The notes under the pieces: generated by a model
Database searches by the model: none
Seen by the model: the letters and a program-made list of their open reading frames with translations, nothing else
What the model was told of the DNA's origin: nothing
NCBI GenBank assembly: GCA_016720655.1
Contig: JADKKE010000032.1
Span: 62,001 to 126,000, forward strand
DNA from: Bacteroidota bacterium
Lineage (GTDB): Bacteria; Bacteroidota; Bacteroidia; AKYH767-A; 2013-40CM-41-45
DNA: 64,000 nucleotides
Direction of reading: 5' to 3'
In this document: positions 26,268-34,634 of the stretch, in pieces
Position numbering within the stretch: the first letter of the stretch is position 1
Layout: each line of letters starts with the position of its first letter
Made by a program: the position numbers and the translations under genes

Positions 26268-29200
26268 ATTTTCCATCCTCAGCGGAAATCATCCTTTTTA
26301 TTTTTTTCAGAAGATCTTCAGTATCGAAAGGTTTTGCAATGAAATCATTCATCCCTGCCTGATAACACCTTTCAACTTCGTCTTTCAAAGCACTTGCAGT
26401 CATCGCAATGATTTTTGTGTCGCACGCCGGGCTGTCCAACAAACGTATGGTTTTTGTCGCATCGTAACCATTCATTTCAGGCATTTGGACGTCCATCAAA
26501 ACAACATCATAAGATGCGGAACGAACTTTTTCGACAGCTTCCAATCCATTGACAGCAATATCAATCCGAATATCAGAAAGTTCTTCCTGTAAAGTATCCA
26601 CAGCTACAATTCGGTTGAAGTCATTGTCTTCAACAAGTAAAATTGAAATTCCACTCAGGGATTTTCGTAATTCTTCTGATGGAATATGGTTGATGGCCGG
26701 AATCACAGGAGTGTCAGACGCAGGATATGGAATGCTTACAAGAAAAGAAGTTCCTTTTCCGGCTTCACTTTTTACTTCAATCGTTCCATGCTGCAATTCA
26801 GCAAGCTTTTTACTAATTGCAAGGCCAAGTCCGGTACCACCAAATTTCCGGGTAGTCTCACTACTTTCCTGAGTGAAACTTTCAAAAATTTTATGCAAAT
26901 TTTCAGGTGCAATTCCGATTCCAGTGTCTATGACTTCGAATTGTACAGTTGCAATTGTTCCGATTTCGGGATGCATCGGTTGGCATGTACATTTCAATGT
27001 GACTGAACCATGCTCTGTGAATTTAATAGCATTGCCTACCAGGTTGATCAGCATTTGTGAAAGCCGTACCTGATCACCGATGAAATAATCGTGCATATCA
27101 TCCGGTATAGTGGTTGAAAAGGTAAGTCCTTTTTCTTCCGCCTTAAAACGTAAAGTATTGTAAATACCTGAAAATGCAATTTTGATACTGAATGGAATTT
27201 TTTCCAATTCAATTTTACCGGCTTCAATCTTTGAGATATCCAGGATGTCGTTGATAATTACCAGCAGGTTGTCGGAAGATTGAGTAATTGCATCCAGATA
27301 CTTTAGTTGATCCGGTTTGGGTTCCTTTTCTCGTAACAAGCGCGTCATGCCCATGATTGCATTCAGAGGAGTTCGGATTTCGTGACTCATGTTTGCAAGA
27401 AACTGTTCCTTCATCCGTGTGGTTTGAATAGCCACTTCCTTTTCTTTCTTTAATTCGAGATTTCTCAGGCGTGCCTGATAGATGAAAAAGACAATCATGG
27501 AAATAAAAATTGCCAACAAAATCCTGAACCAGAAAGTACGATACCAGGGAGGAGAAATTACTATTGTGTAATCTATCCCAGTCTCGTTCCATACCCCATC
27601 ATTGTTTGATGCCTTGACATGAAAGATATATGTTCCGGGATCTAAATTTGTGTAAGAAACAAATCTTCTTGTACCGGCTTGTATCCATTCATGATCAAAT
27701 CCTTCCAGCCAATATGCATATTTATTTTTTTCCGGTGCAAGAAAACTCAATGCAGCGAATTCAAACGCTATACTGTTTTTTTTGAATGGAAGTTGAATCA
27801 TTTTTGTACCCAATAACTCTATCCGCATTTCACTGGAAGTTCCTGAAAACACCGACTGATCAAATATTTTCACATCAGTGAGTACAACTTTTGGGATGTA
27901 TTCATTCTTCCGGATACTATCCGGCTGAAATGAATTGTAACCATTGTTGCTGCCGAAGTAAAATGTGCCATCATCAGCACAATACGATGAATTCAGGATA
28001 AACTCATTGCTCAACAAGCCATCACGGGTATCGTAGTTTGAACATTCGCCTGTTTTCGGATTGAATTTGCAAATGCCTTTGTTGGTACTCACCCAAAGAT
28101 TACCGTGCGTATCTTCTTCAATACTATAAATTACATTGTTTGGAAGTCCTTGTGAATTGGAATACACTGCTTTTACCTGTCCCGTAGTTTTATCGAATAA
28201 ATCCAATCCACCTCCATTCGTACCTATCCACAGCTGTCCTGACTTGTCTTCATGAATACAATTAATACGGGTATGACTCAACGCATTCGGATTGGCCGAA
28301 TCATGTACAAAATGTGTAATTTTTCCAGTCGGTATGGAGTAACTAAATAATCCGCCATCCGTGCACACCCAAAGCATTCCTTTTTTATCACAGTGGATAT
28401 CCCGAATGATTTTATCTGTGAAGAGACTGGCATCATTGCTGTTGAAAGTGATTTTTGTCAAATGTGTTCTCTCCTTATTCAGGAAGCACAGACCTTTGCC
28501 GGTGCCGATCCACAAGCCGCCATAAATGTCATTGGCAATACACAAGACCATATTACTTGACAAACTGCCAGTATCATTTTTATCATGCAGGAAAAATTGT
28601 GCCTTTGCATTCGGACGGATTTTTTCTTCGTTACCGGAAAATAAATCACCAGATATAATCCTTGCCACTCCATGTCCGGAAGTTGCAAACCACATGTCTC
28701 CTGCGGCATCACGAACAAAGGCATTTACTGAGAATCCATTCAAGGCTGCGATTTCTACAAAACTTTTGTGATTTGCATCGACTACCCGCACACCATAAAA
28801 ATCTGTTGCAAACCAGTGCCTTTTTTGTGGGTCCACATAAATGGCATTGATAGAGTAATCCGTTGTATCCTTTCCAAACAGAGGTAATTTTTGTGCATGG
28901 AAACGGTTTTTCCAGGGATCGTAAATTGTAATTCCACCCACAGTTCCTATCCAGAGTAATCCGCTTTCATCTTTGCATAAACTCGTGATATAATTGTCGG
29001 CGAGACTCACGGAATGTGTGTATTCCTTTTTATGTAGCGTATAATTTGAAAGATTTTCTGTTCCCGGTACATATTGAAACAATCCCATGGAACTTGCGAA
29101 CCATGCAGAACCATCTGCATTCACAAGGATATCATTCATGGCAGTTTGCGGTCTTGCCCGCGATTCCGAATAGGCGATCAGTGGATCGCTTAGGGAATAC

Positions 29201-30150
29201 TCGTGATTCGAAAAAACATCTACTTTCCTTACTTGTCCGTTGCCATTTCCAAACCAAATATTTCCTTTGTCATCCGCTACAAGGGAATACAGTGGAAATT
29301 GAGAAGATGCAAGCCCGGAAGAAGGAATTTTGATGTGTTCGAATTCCTTTGATGTATTTTTTGTGCTCCATGCATTGCTTTTGATTCGGCACAAACCTTT
29401 GTCTGTACCCACCCACATCGAATGAAATTTATCGAAAGCAAGATTGAAAATGGAATTGCTCAGGATACTGGTGCTGTCTCCCGGTTTTGAAACATACTGT
29501 TCGAAATGAGCGACCACTTTCGGAGCAAGGGCTGATGAAGAAATGGTATCGAAAGTCATATGATTGAGCCCGCCACCATCCGTTCCAATCCATAGCCCGC
29601 CGAGCGAATCTTCCGCGATACACAGCACATAAGAACCGTGCAAGCCTTCCTTTTCATTGCTAACAGGCATGTAGCTCTGGAAGTCATTACTCAGAAAGCG
29701 ATATACGTTTAATCCGTTTCGGGTCCCCACCCAGATATTTCCATGACGGTCTTCAGTAATTTCATTGATAAAATTGTCGGAAATAGAATTCGGGTTCTCC
29801 GGTTGATGATTGTAGACAGTAAATGTAAATCCGTCGTAACGGTTTAATCCATCTTGTGTTGCCACCCAAATATAGCCACGGCTATCCTGATATATTTTTC
29901 GAATGGTATTTTCAGACAATCCATTCTCAGATGAAACAGCATCAAAGTGAAGCATTGGAGACGGCTGGGCAAACACCGTCACTATCTGAAAACCTAAAAA
30001 AAGTCCAATTAAATTCAGCTTCCTGCGAAGACAGAAAATAAAGCAATTCAAAAAAATAGTAGCTATTAATTTAGGAATAGATTTCACATGTTTTAATACA
30101 AATTCAATGGGCTGCTTAATGTGCTGTACCTGTTGGGCTAGCCACTTCAT
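26266..30150 (-). CDS. Hybrid two-component sensor histidine kinase with beta-propeller sensor, no HTH
   Basis: 1294 residues. N-terminal signal/anchor (about 45-62), periplasmic two-component propeller repeats over about 70-770 (IWVATQDGLNRYDG, IWVGTRNGLNVY, LWIGTDGGGLNH and similar), a Y_Y_Y domain (about 790-860), a membrane helix at about 872-892 and HisKA with phospho-His H923 (NMSHEIRTPLNAIMG). Then come an ATPase with N, G1 and G2 boxes (VGNAIKFTE, DTGIGIAPE, GGTGLGLAIS) and a receiver with D1220 (VLMDVQMPEMNG). The chain stops after the receiver, with no AraC-type HTH as found in classic polysaccharide-sensing HTCS. It likely passes phosphate to another protein. Its start overlaps the upstream gene by 35 bases. 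Confidence 0.93.
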   Translation of the reverse strand: MKWLAQQVQHIKQPIEFVLKHVKSIPKLIATIFLNCFIFCLRRKLNLIGLFLGFQIVTVFAQPSPMLHFDAVSSENGLSENTIRKIYQDSRGYIWVATQDGLNRYDGFTFTVYNHQPENPNSISDNFINEITEDRHGNIWVGTRNGLNVYRFLSNDFQSYMPVSNEKEGLHGSYVLCIAEDSLGGLWIGTDGGGLNHMTFDTISSSALAPKVVAHFEQYVSKPGDSTSILSNSIFNLAFDKFHSMWVGTDKGLCRIKSNAWSTKNTSKEFEHIKIPSSGLASSQFPLYSLVADDKGNIWFGNGNGQVRKVDVFSNHEYSLSDPLIAYSESRARPQTAMNDILVNADGSAWFASSMGLFQYVPGTENLSNYTLHKKEYTHSVSLADNYITSLCKDESGLLWIGTVGGITIYDPWKNRFHAQKLPLFGKDTTDYSINAIYVDPQKRHWFATDFYGVRVVDANHKSFVEIAALNGFSVNAFVRDAAGDMWFATSGHGVARIISGDLFSGNEEKIRPNAKAQFFLHDKNDTGSLSSNMVLCIANDIYGGLWIGTGKGLCFLNKERTHLTKITFNSNDASLFTDKIIRDIHCDKKGMLWVCTDGGLFSYSIPTGKITHFVHDSANPNALSHTRINCIHEDKSGQLWIGTNGGGLDLFDKTTGQVKAVYSNSQGLPNNVIYSIEEDTHGNLWVSTNKGICKFNPKTGECSNYDTRDGLLSNEFILNSSYCADDGTFYFGSNNGYNSFQPDSIRKNEYIPKVVLTDVKIFDQSVFSGTSSEMRIELLGTKMIQLPFKKNSIAFEFAALSFLAPEKNKYAYWLEGFDHEWIQAGTRRFVSYTNLDPGTYIFHVKASNNDGVWNETGIDYTIVISPPWYRTFWFRILLAIFISMIVFFIYQARLRNLELKKEKEVAIQTTRMKEQFLANMSHEIRTPLNAIMGMTRLLREKEPKPDQLKYLDAITQSSDNLLVIINDILDISKIEAGKIELEKIPFSIKIAFSGIYNTLRFKAEEKGLTFSTTIPDDMHDYFIGDQVRLSQMLINLVGNAIKFTEHGSVTLKCTCQPMHPEIGTIATVQFEVIDTGIGIAPENLHKIFESFTQESSETTRKFGGTGLGLAISKKLAELQHGTIEVKSEAGKGTSFLVSIPYPASDTPVIPAINHIPSEELRKSLSGISILLVEDNDFNRIVAVDTLQEELSDIRIDIAVNGLEAVEKVRSASYDVVLMDVQMPEMNGYDATKTIRLLDSPACDTKIIAMTASALKDEVERCYQAGMNDFIAKPFDTEDLLKKIKRMISAEDGK

Positions 30151-30682
30151 TTCCTATAGAACCACATTCATCCGGACACAGAGTTTTCCAATGAGAACGG
30201 AAAATGAGGCCGGCAGTGCTTTTTTCCAACTCATAAAAGGGTTTGGTAGTCCCTTCTATAAAGAAGCATGTTTCAGGAGCTGTTCCTAAAGTCGGCTTTG
30301 ACAGTAAGCCATAATAGCAATAGATTCCATTCGCAGATGGGTCTGCGCAAAATATTTCATCAAGAGCCTTTTTACTGATAAATGCACCATAATGCAGCGT
30401 AGGATAAGCTTCTTTGAAATATAGAAGATATTGCTTTGCATTATCCTTAGAAATTGTAGTTCCGCCATATGCATCAGCCGTAGTACCGGTAGGATACCGG
30501 AGTTTGTTATCGCAGGCACAAATATCATATCCCAGTTCTTCGGCTAAAGTTGAGATAGTCGATGAATCTACAACTACACCTTTTGTGCATTTATCAGGAA
30601 TAATATTCCAGATACAGGTTTCATCAAGGACGAACAACAAAACGAGTGTACCAAGTACAACAATGATTAGATTTTTTGACAT
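30116..30682 (-). CDS. Hypothetical membrane-anchored protein with LCPDECG near the C-terminus
   Basis: 188 residues. N-terminal membrane helix or signal (LIIVVLGTLVLLFVL), then a Cys-containing domain with TTISKDNAKQYLLYF and YCYYGL and a tail ending CPDECGSIGNEVASPTGTAH. No family recognised. The next minus-strand gene upstream also ends near LCPDxCG and shares a similar TIxK...helix layout, so the two look like diverged paralogues. Its 3' end overlaps the start of the hybrid kinase by 35 bases, so co-expression is likely, and a link to the kinase's periplasmic sensor can be proposed but is not shown. Confidence 0.7.
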   Translation of the reverse strand: MSKNLIIVVLGTLVLLFVLDETCIWNIIPDKCTKGVVVDSSTISTLAEELGYDICACDNKLRYPTGTTADAYGGTTISKDNAKQYLLYFKEAYPTLHYGAFISKKALDEIFCADPSANGIYCYYGLLSKPTLGTAPETCFFIEGTTKPFYELEKSTAGLIFRSHWKTLCPDECGSIGNEVASPTGTAH

Positions 30683-30838
30683 GGCTGATTTGATTTAAGG
30701 TTTTAAAATTTATAAAGCGTTCAAATAAATTCAAGTTCCAAAAATTGAAGATGGAGCTAAACAAATATAAAACAATTATTTAAACCACAAAACCTGAAAT
30801 CCGGCACGAACTAAAAAGGCGTCGCCGGGCTCGAAGTT

Positions 30839-31279
30839 TTATTGATTTTGCATTAATCCGCATTGATCCGGGCAAAGCATGGAGGGAACATATACCGAAC
30901 TGTCATGTCCCGGATCGTTAACGTATTTAACGCTATTGTTTTCGGCATTAAATACAGCAGGAGCAATCATAATTGTATACTGATTTTCACCAGTGTATTG
31001 GCCCGTTTTATCTACACCAAGATAGACACTGAAAGCATTGCAATCCGGAAAAGTACGTACCAGTTCATCGAGTTGTGCTTTGGTGATGGTTTGGCCGTAA
31101 ATTGTTGCAGTTTCGTTGCGTGTTTTGAAATTGGTAATCAATTCATCCCCCTGATTTTTGGAGGCTTTTGTCCACTGTCCACCGGGTTTGCCTTGAGCAA
31201 TTGCATTGGAACTGATAAATAGTAAAATCAACTGTAGTCCGATGAAATTGCGGATTGAATTTTTTGTAAAATTTAACAT
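30839..31279 (-). CDS. Hypothetical exported protein with LCPDQCG near the C-terminus
   Basis: 146 residues from ATG 31279 with signal peptide FIGLQLILLFISSNAIAQ; a 12-residue longer start at 31315 is less likely. The mature domain includes TITKAQLDELVRTFPDCNAF, VYLGVDKTGQYTG and YTIMIAPAV, ending SMLCPDQCGLMQNQ. No known family. It shares its terminal CPDxCG motif and order of elements with the neighbour at 30116-30682. The paired Cys could form a disulfide or bind a metal in the periplasm. Confidence 0.7.
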   Translation of the reverse strand: MLNFTKNSIRNFIGLQLILLFISSNAIAQGKPGGQWTKASKNQGDELITNFKTRNETATIYGQTITKAQLDELVRTFPDCNAFSVYLGVDKTGQYTGENQYTIMIAPAVFNAENNSVKYVNDPGHDSSVYVPSMLCPDQCGLMQNQ

Positions 31280-31383
31280 AGCTGTGGTTTTAAATGGTGA
31301 ATAAAAAAATTGCAAAGGGGTGCTAATTTCAAATGTACAAAAAATGGATATAATTTCAAGACATATTTCGAGACCCTGAAAAT

Positions 31384-31878
31384 TCAGGCTGAATAAAGAT
31401 ATTGCATCATTGTAACATCTAAAAATTTACCAAATTTGAATCCGACCTCCTTCATTTCACCAATTATTTTGTAACCTGCTTTATTATGAATGTAAATACT
31501 AGCCAGGTTGTCAGATGAAATTCTGGATAGAACTGTGTGATTTTTTGCCTTTTGCCCTTCAATAGTAATACGTTCGAGCAAACTACTCCCAATTCCTTGT
31601 CCTCTAAAATCTTTGTCAATATAAACGGATACTTCCACCGTTGTTTCGTAAGCACAACGGTCACTCCAGGGACTTAGAGAAGCCCAGCCGATTATTTTTT
31701 TATTAATCTCCGCGACTAGTATTGGGTGATTTTTTTTATGTCTGCGAAACCACTCCATCTGAGCATCCATGCTCCTGGGTTCAGTGTCAAAAGTTGCTGT
31801 TGTGTTCAATACAGCTTCATTGTAAATGGCAAGAATTTCGGGCTGATCGATTTCTGTTGCAGCTCGGAGGTGAATCAT
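31384..31878 (-). CDS. GNAT N-acetyltransferase (phosphinothricin acetyltransferase-like)
   Basis: 164 residues from ATG 31878 (MIHLRAATEIDQPEILAIYN). Cytoplasmic GNAT fold with the acetyl-CoA binding motif DFRGQGIGSSLLE and the preceding strand VEVSVYIDK. ATFDTEPRSMDAQMEWF and WASLSPWSDRCAYETTVE match the Pat/Bar-like branch, whose members acetylate amino-acid analogues such as phosphinothricin or methionine sulfoximine. The natural substrate here is unknown. An upstream extension to 31950 has no family match. Confidence 0.88.
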   Translation of the reverse strand: MIHLRAATEIDQPEILAIYNEAVLNTTATFDTEPRSMDAQMEWFRRHKKNHPILVAEINKKIIGWASLSPWSDRCAYETTVEVSVYIDKDFRGQGIGSSLLERITIEGQKAKNHTVLSRISSDNLASIYIHNKAGYKIIGEMKEVGFKFGKFLDVTMMQYLYSA

Positions 31879-32136
31879 GGGAGCAGGTTTAGAATTGAAG
31901 CGGGCAGTTAATACCCTGTCAAAATAACCAAAAAAATTCACCTTGAGCAATTCTACCCAATCCGATACCTATTCCTGTCTTGTACCCTGATCCCTTCGCA
32001 AGCTGGATTTTAACTACAAAAGAAAGGCTACTTAATTTAACCGAAAAAAGGATCGTATCATGTTTTTCATAATTTTCTTTGTTAAATTTACATTGATTTT
32101 TCCATCTTCTTCTACCTTGAGATTAATTGATTTTTT

Positions 32137-33990
32137 ATGAGATGTTTGTTTTTGCGTTACTCTTTTCCGGTATCACTTTTTTATCTGATAATAATTGCAT
32201 GCCAGTCTGAGCATCCCAATACTATTAAAACGTTTAGTTCGGATGATATTTCCAGGGAATGTGCCAAAGCCAATGTTTTCTTTGATAATTCCTTTGATCG
32301 TAGACTGAGCAGGGATCCCGAACAACAAAGTTATTTCGGAATCAAAATGAATTATGGCAAGTGGACAGATCATAGTGATGCACATGCGAAAAGTGAAAAT
32401 GACATTATCAAAAATGAATTAGACAGCCTGCGCAAATACATTGATTTTGATAAATTGGATGAACAAACACGAATCAGTTACAAATACTTTGAATATACCG
32501 CCCAGAAAAAACTCGACAATTTTCGCTGGCGTTTTCACAATTATCCACTCAACCAAATGGATGGCTTTCAATCTGCCGTTCCTGCATTCCTCATTAATGT
32601 GCACAGGATCGATTCGCTGCCGGACGCCTGGGCTTACATCAGTCGATTGAACGGTATCACTGAACTGTTCAGGCAATACCTCGAAGGATTAAAAATCCGG
32701 GACAGTCTGGGTATCATCCCACCGAAATTTGTTTTTCCTTTCATTGAGTCCGACATTCAGAATGTGATAACCGGAAGACCTTTTGAAAATACTACGTCAC
32801 GCTGTCCTTTACTCGATGACTTCCTTACAAAACTGAATACTTTAAAAAATATTTCATACGATGAAAGAGAAAAGTTAAGCAAAGGATGCATCGAGGCTTT
32901 GAAAAATGTAGTGAAACCTGCCTACGATGAACTGATGAAGTACACAAAGGATCTTGAAGCCAAAGCCACAAACGATGACGGTGCCTGGAAATGGCCTGAA
33001 GGCAGAAAATTTTATTCAATGGCGCTGAGTTCAACCACAACAACAGATTTGAAACCGGAAGAGATTTTCCTCATTGGTGAACAGGAGGTCATGCGCATTC
33101 ACAATGAAATGCGAAAAATTATGAAACTCACAGGATGGAAGAAGGATAATCTTCATGAGTTTTTTGAATTCATGCGGAAGGACCCTCAGTTTTATTTTCC
33201 GAATACACGGGAAGGTCAAAATCAGTATAAAAACCTTGCAACCGGAATAATCGATACGATGCGTAAGCAGCTCGACATTTTTTTTAAAACAAAACCCAAA
33301 GCGGATATTGTGGTGAAGGCTGTCGAGCCTTTCCGGGAACAATCTGCTGGCGGAGCATTTTATGAGGATCCATCTGCTGATGGAGCCAGACCGGGAACGT
33401 ATTACATCAATTTATACAACATGAAAGATCAGCCGATTTACCAGGCTGAAGCGTTGGCTTACCACGAAGGTATTCCGGGACATCACATGCAAGTGGCGAT
33501 TGCTCAGGCACTAACTGGCATGCCCAAGTTCAGGAAACACGGAGGAAATGTTGCCTATGTGGAAGGATGGGCTCTTTATTCAGAATTGCTGCCAAAGGAA
33601 TACGGATTTTACAAAGACCCGTATTCTGATTTTGGAAGATTGTCGAACGAAGTATTTCGTGCTGCACGATTGGTTGTTGATGTAGGCATTCACTATAAGA
33701 AATGGACACGGCAGCAAGCATATGAATATTTTATCAAGAACACGTCGAATCCGGAAGGAGATTGCAGAAAGGAAATTGACAGATATATCGTGTGGCCTTC
33801 TCAGGCTACCGGTTATAAAATTGGCATGTTGAAAATCCTGGAGTTGCGTGAATATGCACGAAAAAACCTCGGCAACCGCTTTGATATCCGTGAATTTCAT
33901 GATGTCGTACTTACCAATGGTCCGCTACCACTCAGCCTTCTTACTGAAAATGTAAGGACCTGGGTGGAGAAAAAACAAAAGGAGAATTGA
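32137..33990 (+). CDS. DUF885 family lipoprotein (putative metallopeptidase)
   Basis: 617 residues. Lipoprotein signal FPVSLFYLIIIAC with lipobox Cys about 22 residues in. The hallmark motif HEGIPGHH lies at 443-450 (ALAYHEGIPGHHMQVAIAQ), with downstream EGWALYSELLPKE matching the DUF885 consensus. The HExxxGHH arrangement suggests a zinc hydrolase; some relatives have been proposed as carboxypeptidases, but activity is unproven here. Predicted to be anchored in an envelope membrane. It adds to the cluster of exported peptidase-like genes in this region. Confidence 0.9.
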   Translation: MRCLFLRYSFPVSLFYLIIIACQSEHPNTIKTFSSDDISRECAKANVFFDNSFDRRLSRDPEQQSYFGIKMNYGKWTDHSDAHAKSENDIIKNELDSLRKYIDFDKLDEQTRISYKYFEYTAQKKLDNFRWRFHNYPLNQMDGFQSAVPAFLINVHRIDSLPDAWAYISRLNGITELFRQYLEGLKIRDSLGIIPPKFVFPFIESDIQNVITGRPFENTTSRCPLLDDFLTKLNTLKNISYDEREKLSKGCIEALKNVVKPAYDELMKYTKDLEAKATNDDGAWKWPEGRKFYSMALSSTTTTDLKPEEIFLIGEQEVMRIHNEMRKIMKLTGWKKDNLHEFFEFMRKDPQFYFPNTREGQNQYKNLATGIIDTMRKQLDIFFKTKPKADIVVKAVEPFREQSAGGAFYEDPSADGARPGTYYINLYNMKDQPIYQAEALAYHEGIPGHHMQVAIAQALTGMPKFRKHGGNVAYVEGWALYSELLPKEYGFYKDPYSDFGRLSNEVFRAARLVVDVGIHYKKWTRQQAYEYFIKNTSNPEGDCRKEIDRYIVWPSQATGYKIGMLKILELREYARKNLGNRFDIREFHDVVLTNGPLPLSLLTENVRTWVEKKQKEN

Positions 33991-34010
33991 TGTTTATTTT
34001 TTCTGTTGAA

Positions 34011-34583
34011 TTACAAATTACCTGAGGGTTCTCGTGGAGATTGGTGATGATATCCGATGGCCCATTCATCCCGCATGTCAATGGTTGGATCGAAGGTCTT
34101 AATCCAGTCATTGAATAATTTCCGGAAGTCTTCTATTTCTTCCACCATCAATGCGAGATACTCCGGATCAGCAAATTTTTGTGAAGAACAAATAAAGGCT
34201 GCAGAGGCAAGCTCTTTGGATGCGTTTTTCACCACTGTTGCCAGTTCCATTTTCCAACTAAAATATTTCTCTGCATTGATACCCATTAATTTCCCGAAAA
34301 TGGTACCGGCGGATTGCAGGAAAATGGTCCGCATGTTCAAACTGTCGGCCTGTTCATCCAGATTTTCAGCAATAGTTTCAGCAATCTTGTAGATTGAAAT
34401 TACCTTTTTGAAAAGCGGACTCTTGATAAACTCTTCCTGAGTGGCTTTAAAATTTGGAATGTCCAGAGCTTCATCAATTGTGTCATCACCATCTTCAGAA
34501 GACAGATTCATAAAATGAAAATGAATCCCGGGTTCCTCGTCATCATTCAGAAACTGATCCAAAAAATTTTCTTCGTCATTCAT
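34011..34583 (-). CDS. Hypothetical acidic helical protein
   Basis: 190 residues, cytoplasmic. A very acidic N-terminus (DDEEPGIHFHF, SSEDGDDTIDEALD) is followed by predicted helices (FKKVISIYKIAETIAENLDE, KYFSWKMELATVVKNASKEL, YLALMVEEIEDFRKLFNDW). No family recognised. It converges with the DUF885 gene and is followed closely by the M1 peptidase on the same strand. It looks like a regulatory or binding protein, but this is only an impression. Confidence 0.7.
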   Translation of the reverse strand: MNDEENFLDQFLNDDEEPGIHFHFMNLSSEDGDDTIDEALDIPNFKATQEEFIKSPLFKKVISIYKIAETIAENLDEQADSLNMRTIFLQSAGTIFGKLMGINAEKYFSWKMELATVVKNASKELASAAFICSSQKFADPEYLALMVEEIEDFRKLFNDWIKTFDPTIDMRDEWAIGYHHQSPREPSGNL

Positions 34584-34634
34584 ACACTTTGCAATTTATC
34601 CTCTGCATCCTTGTGACAAGAGAGGATGCAAAGT

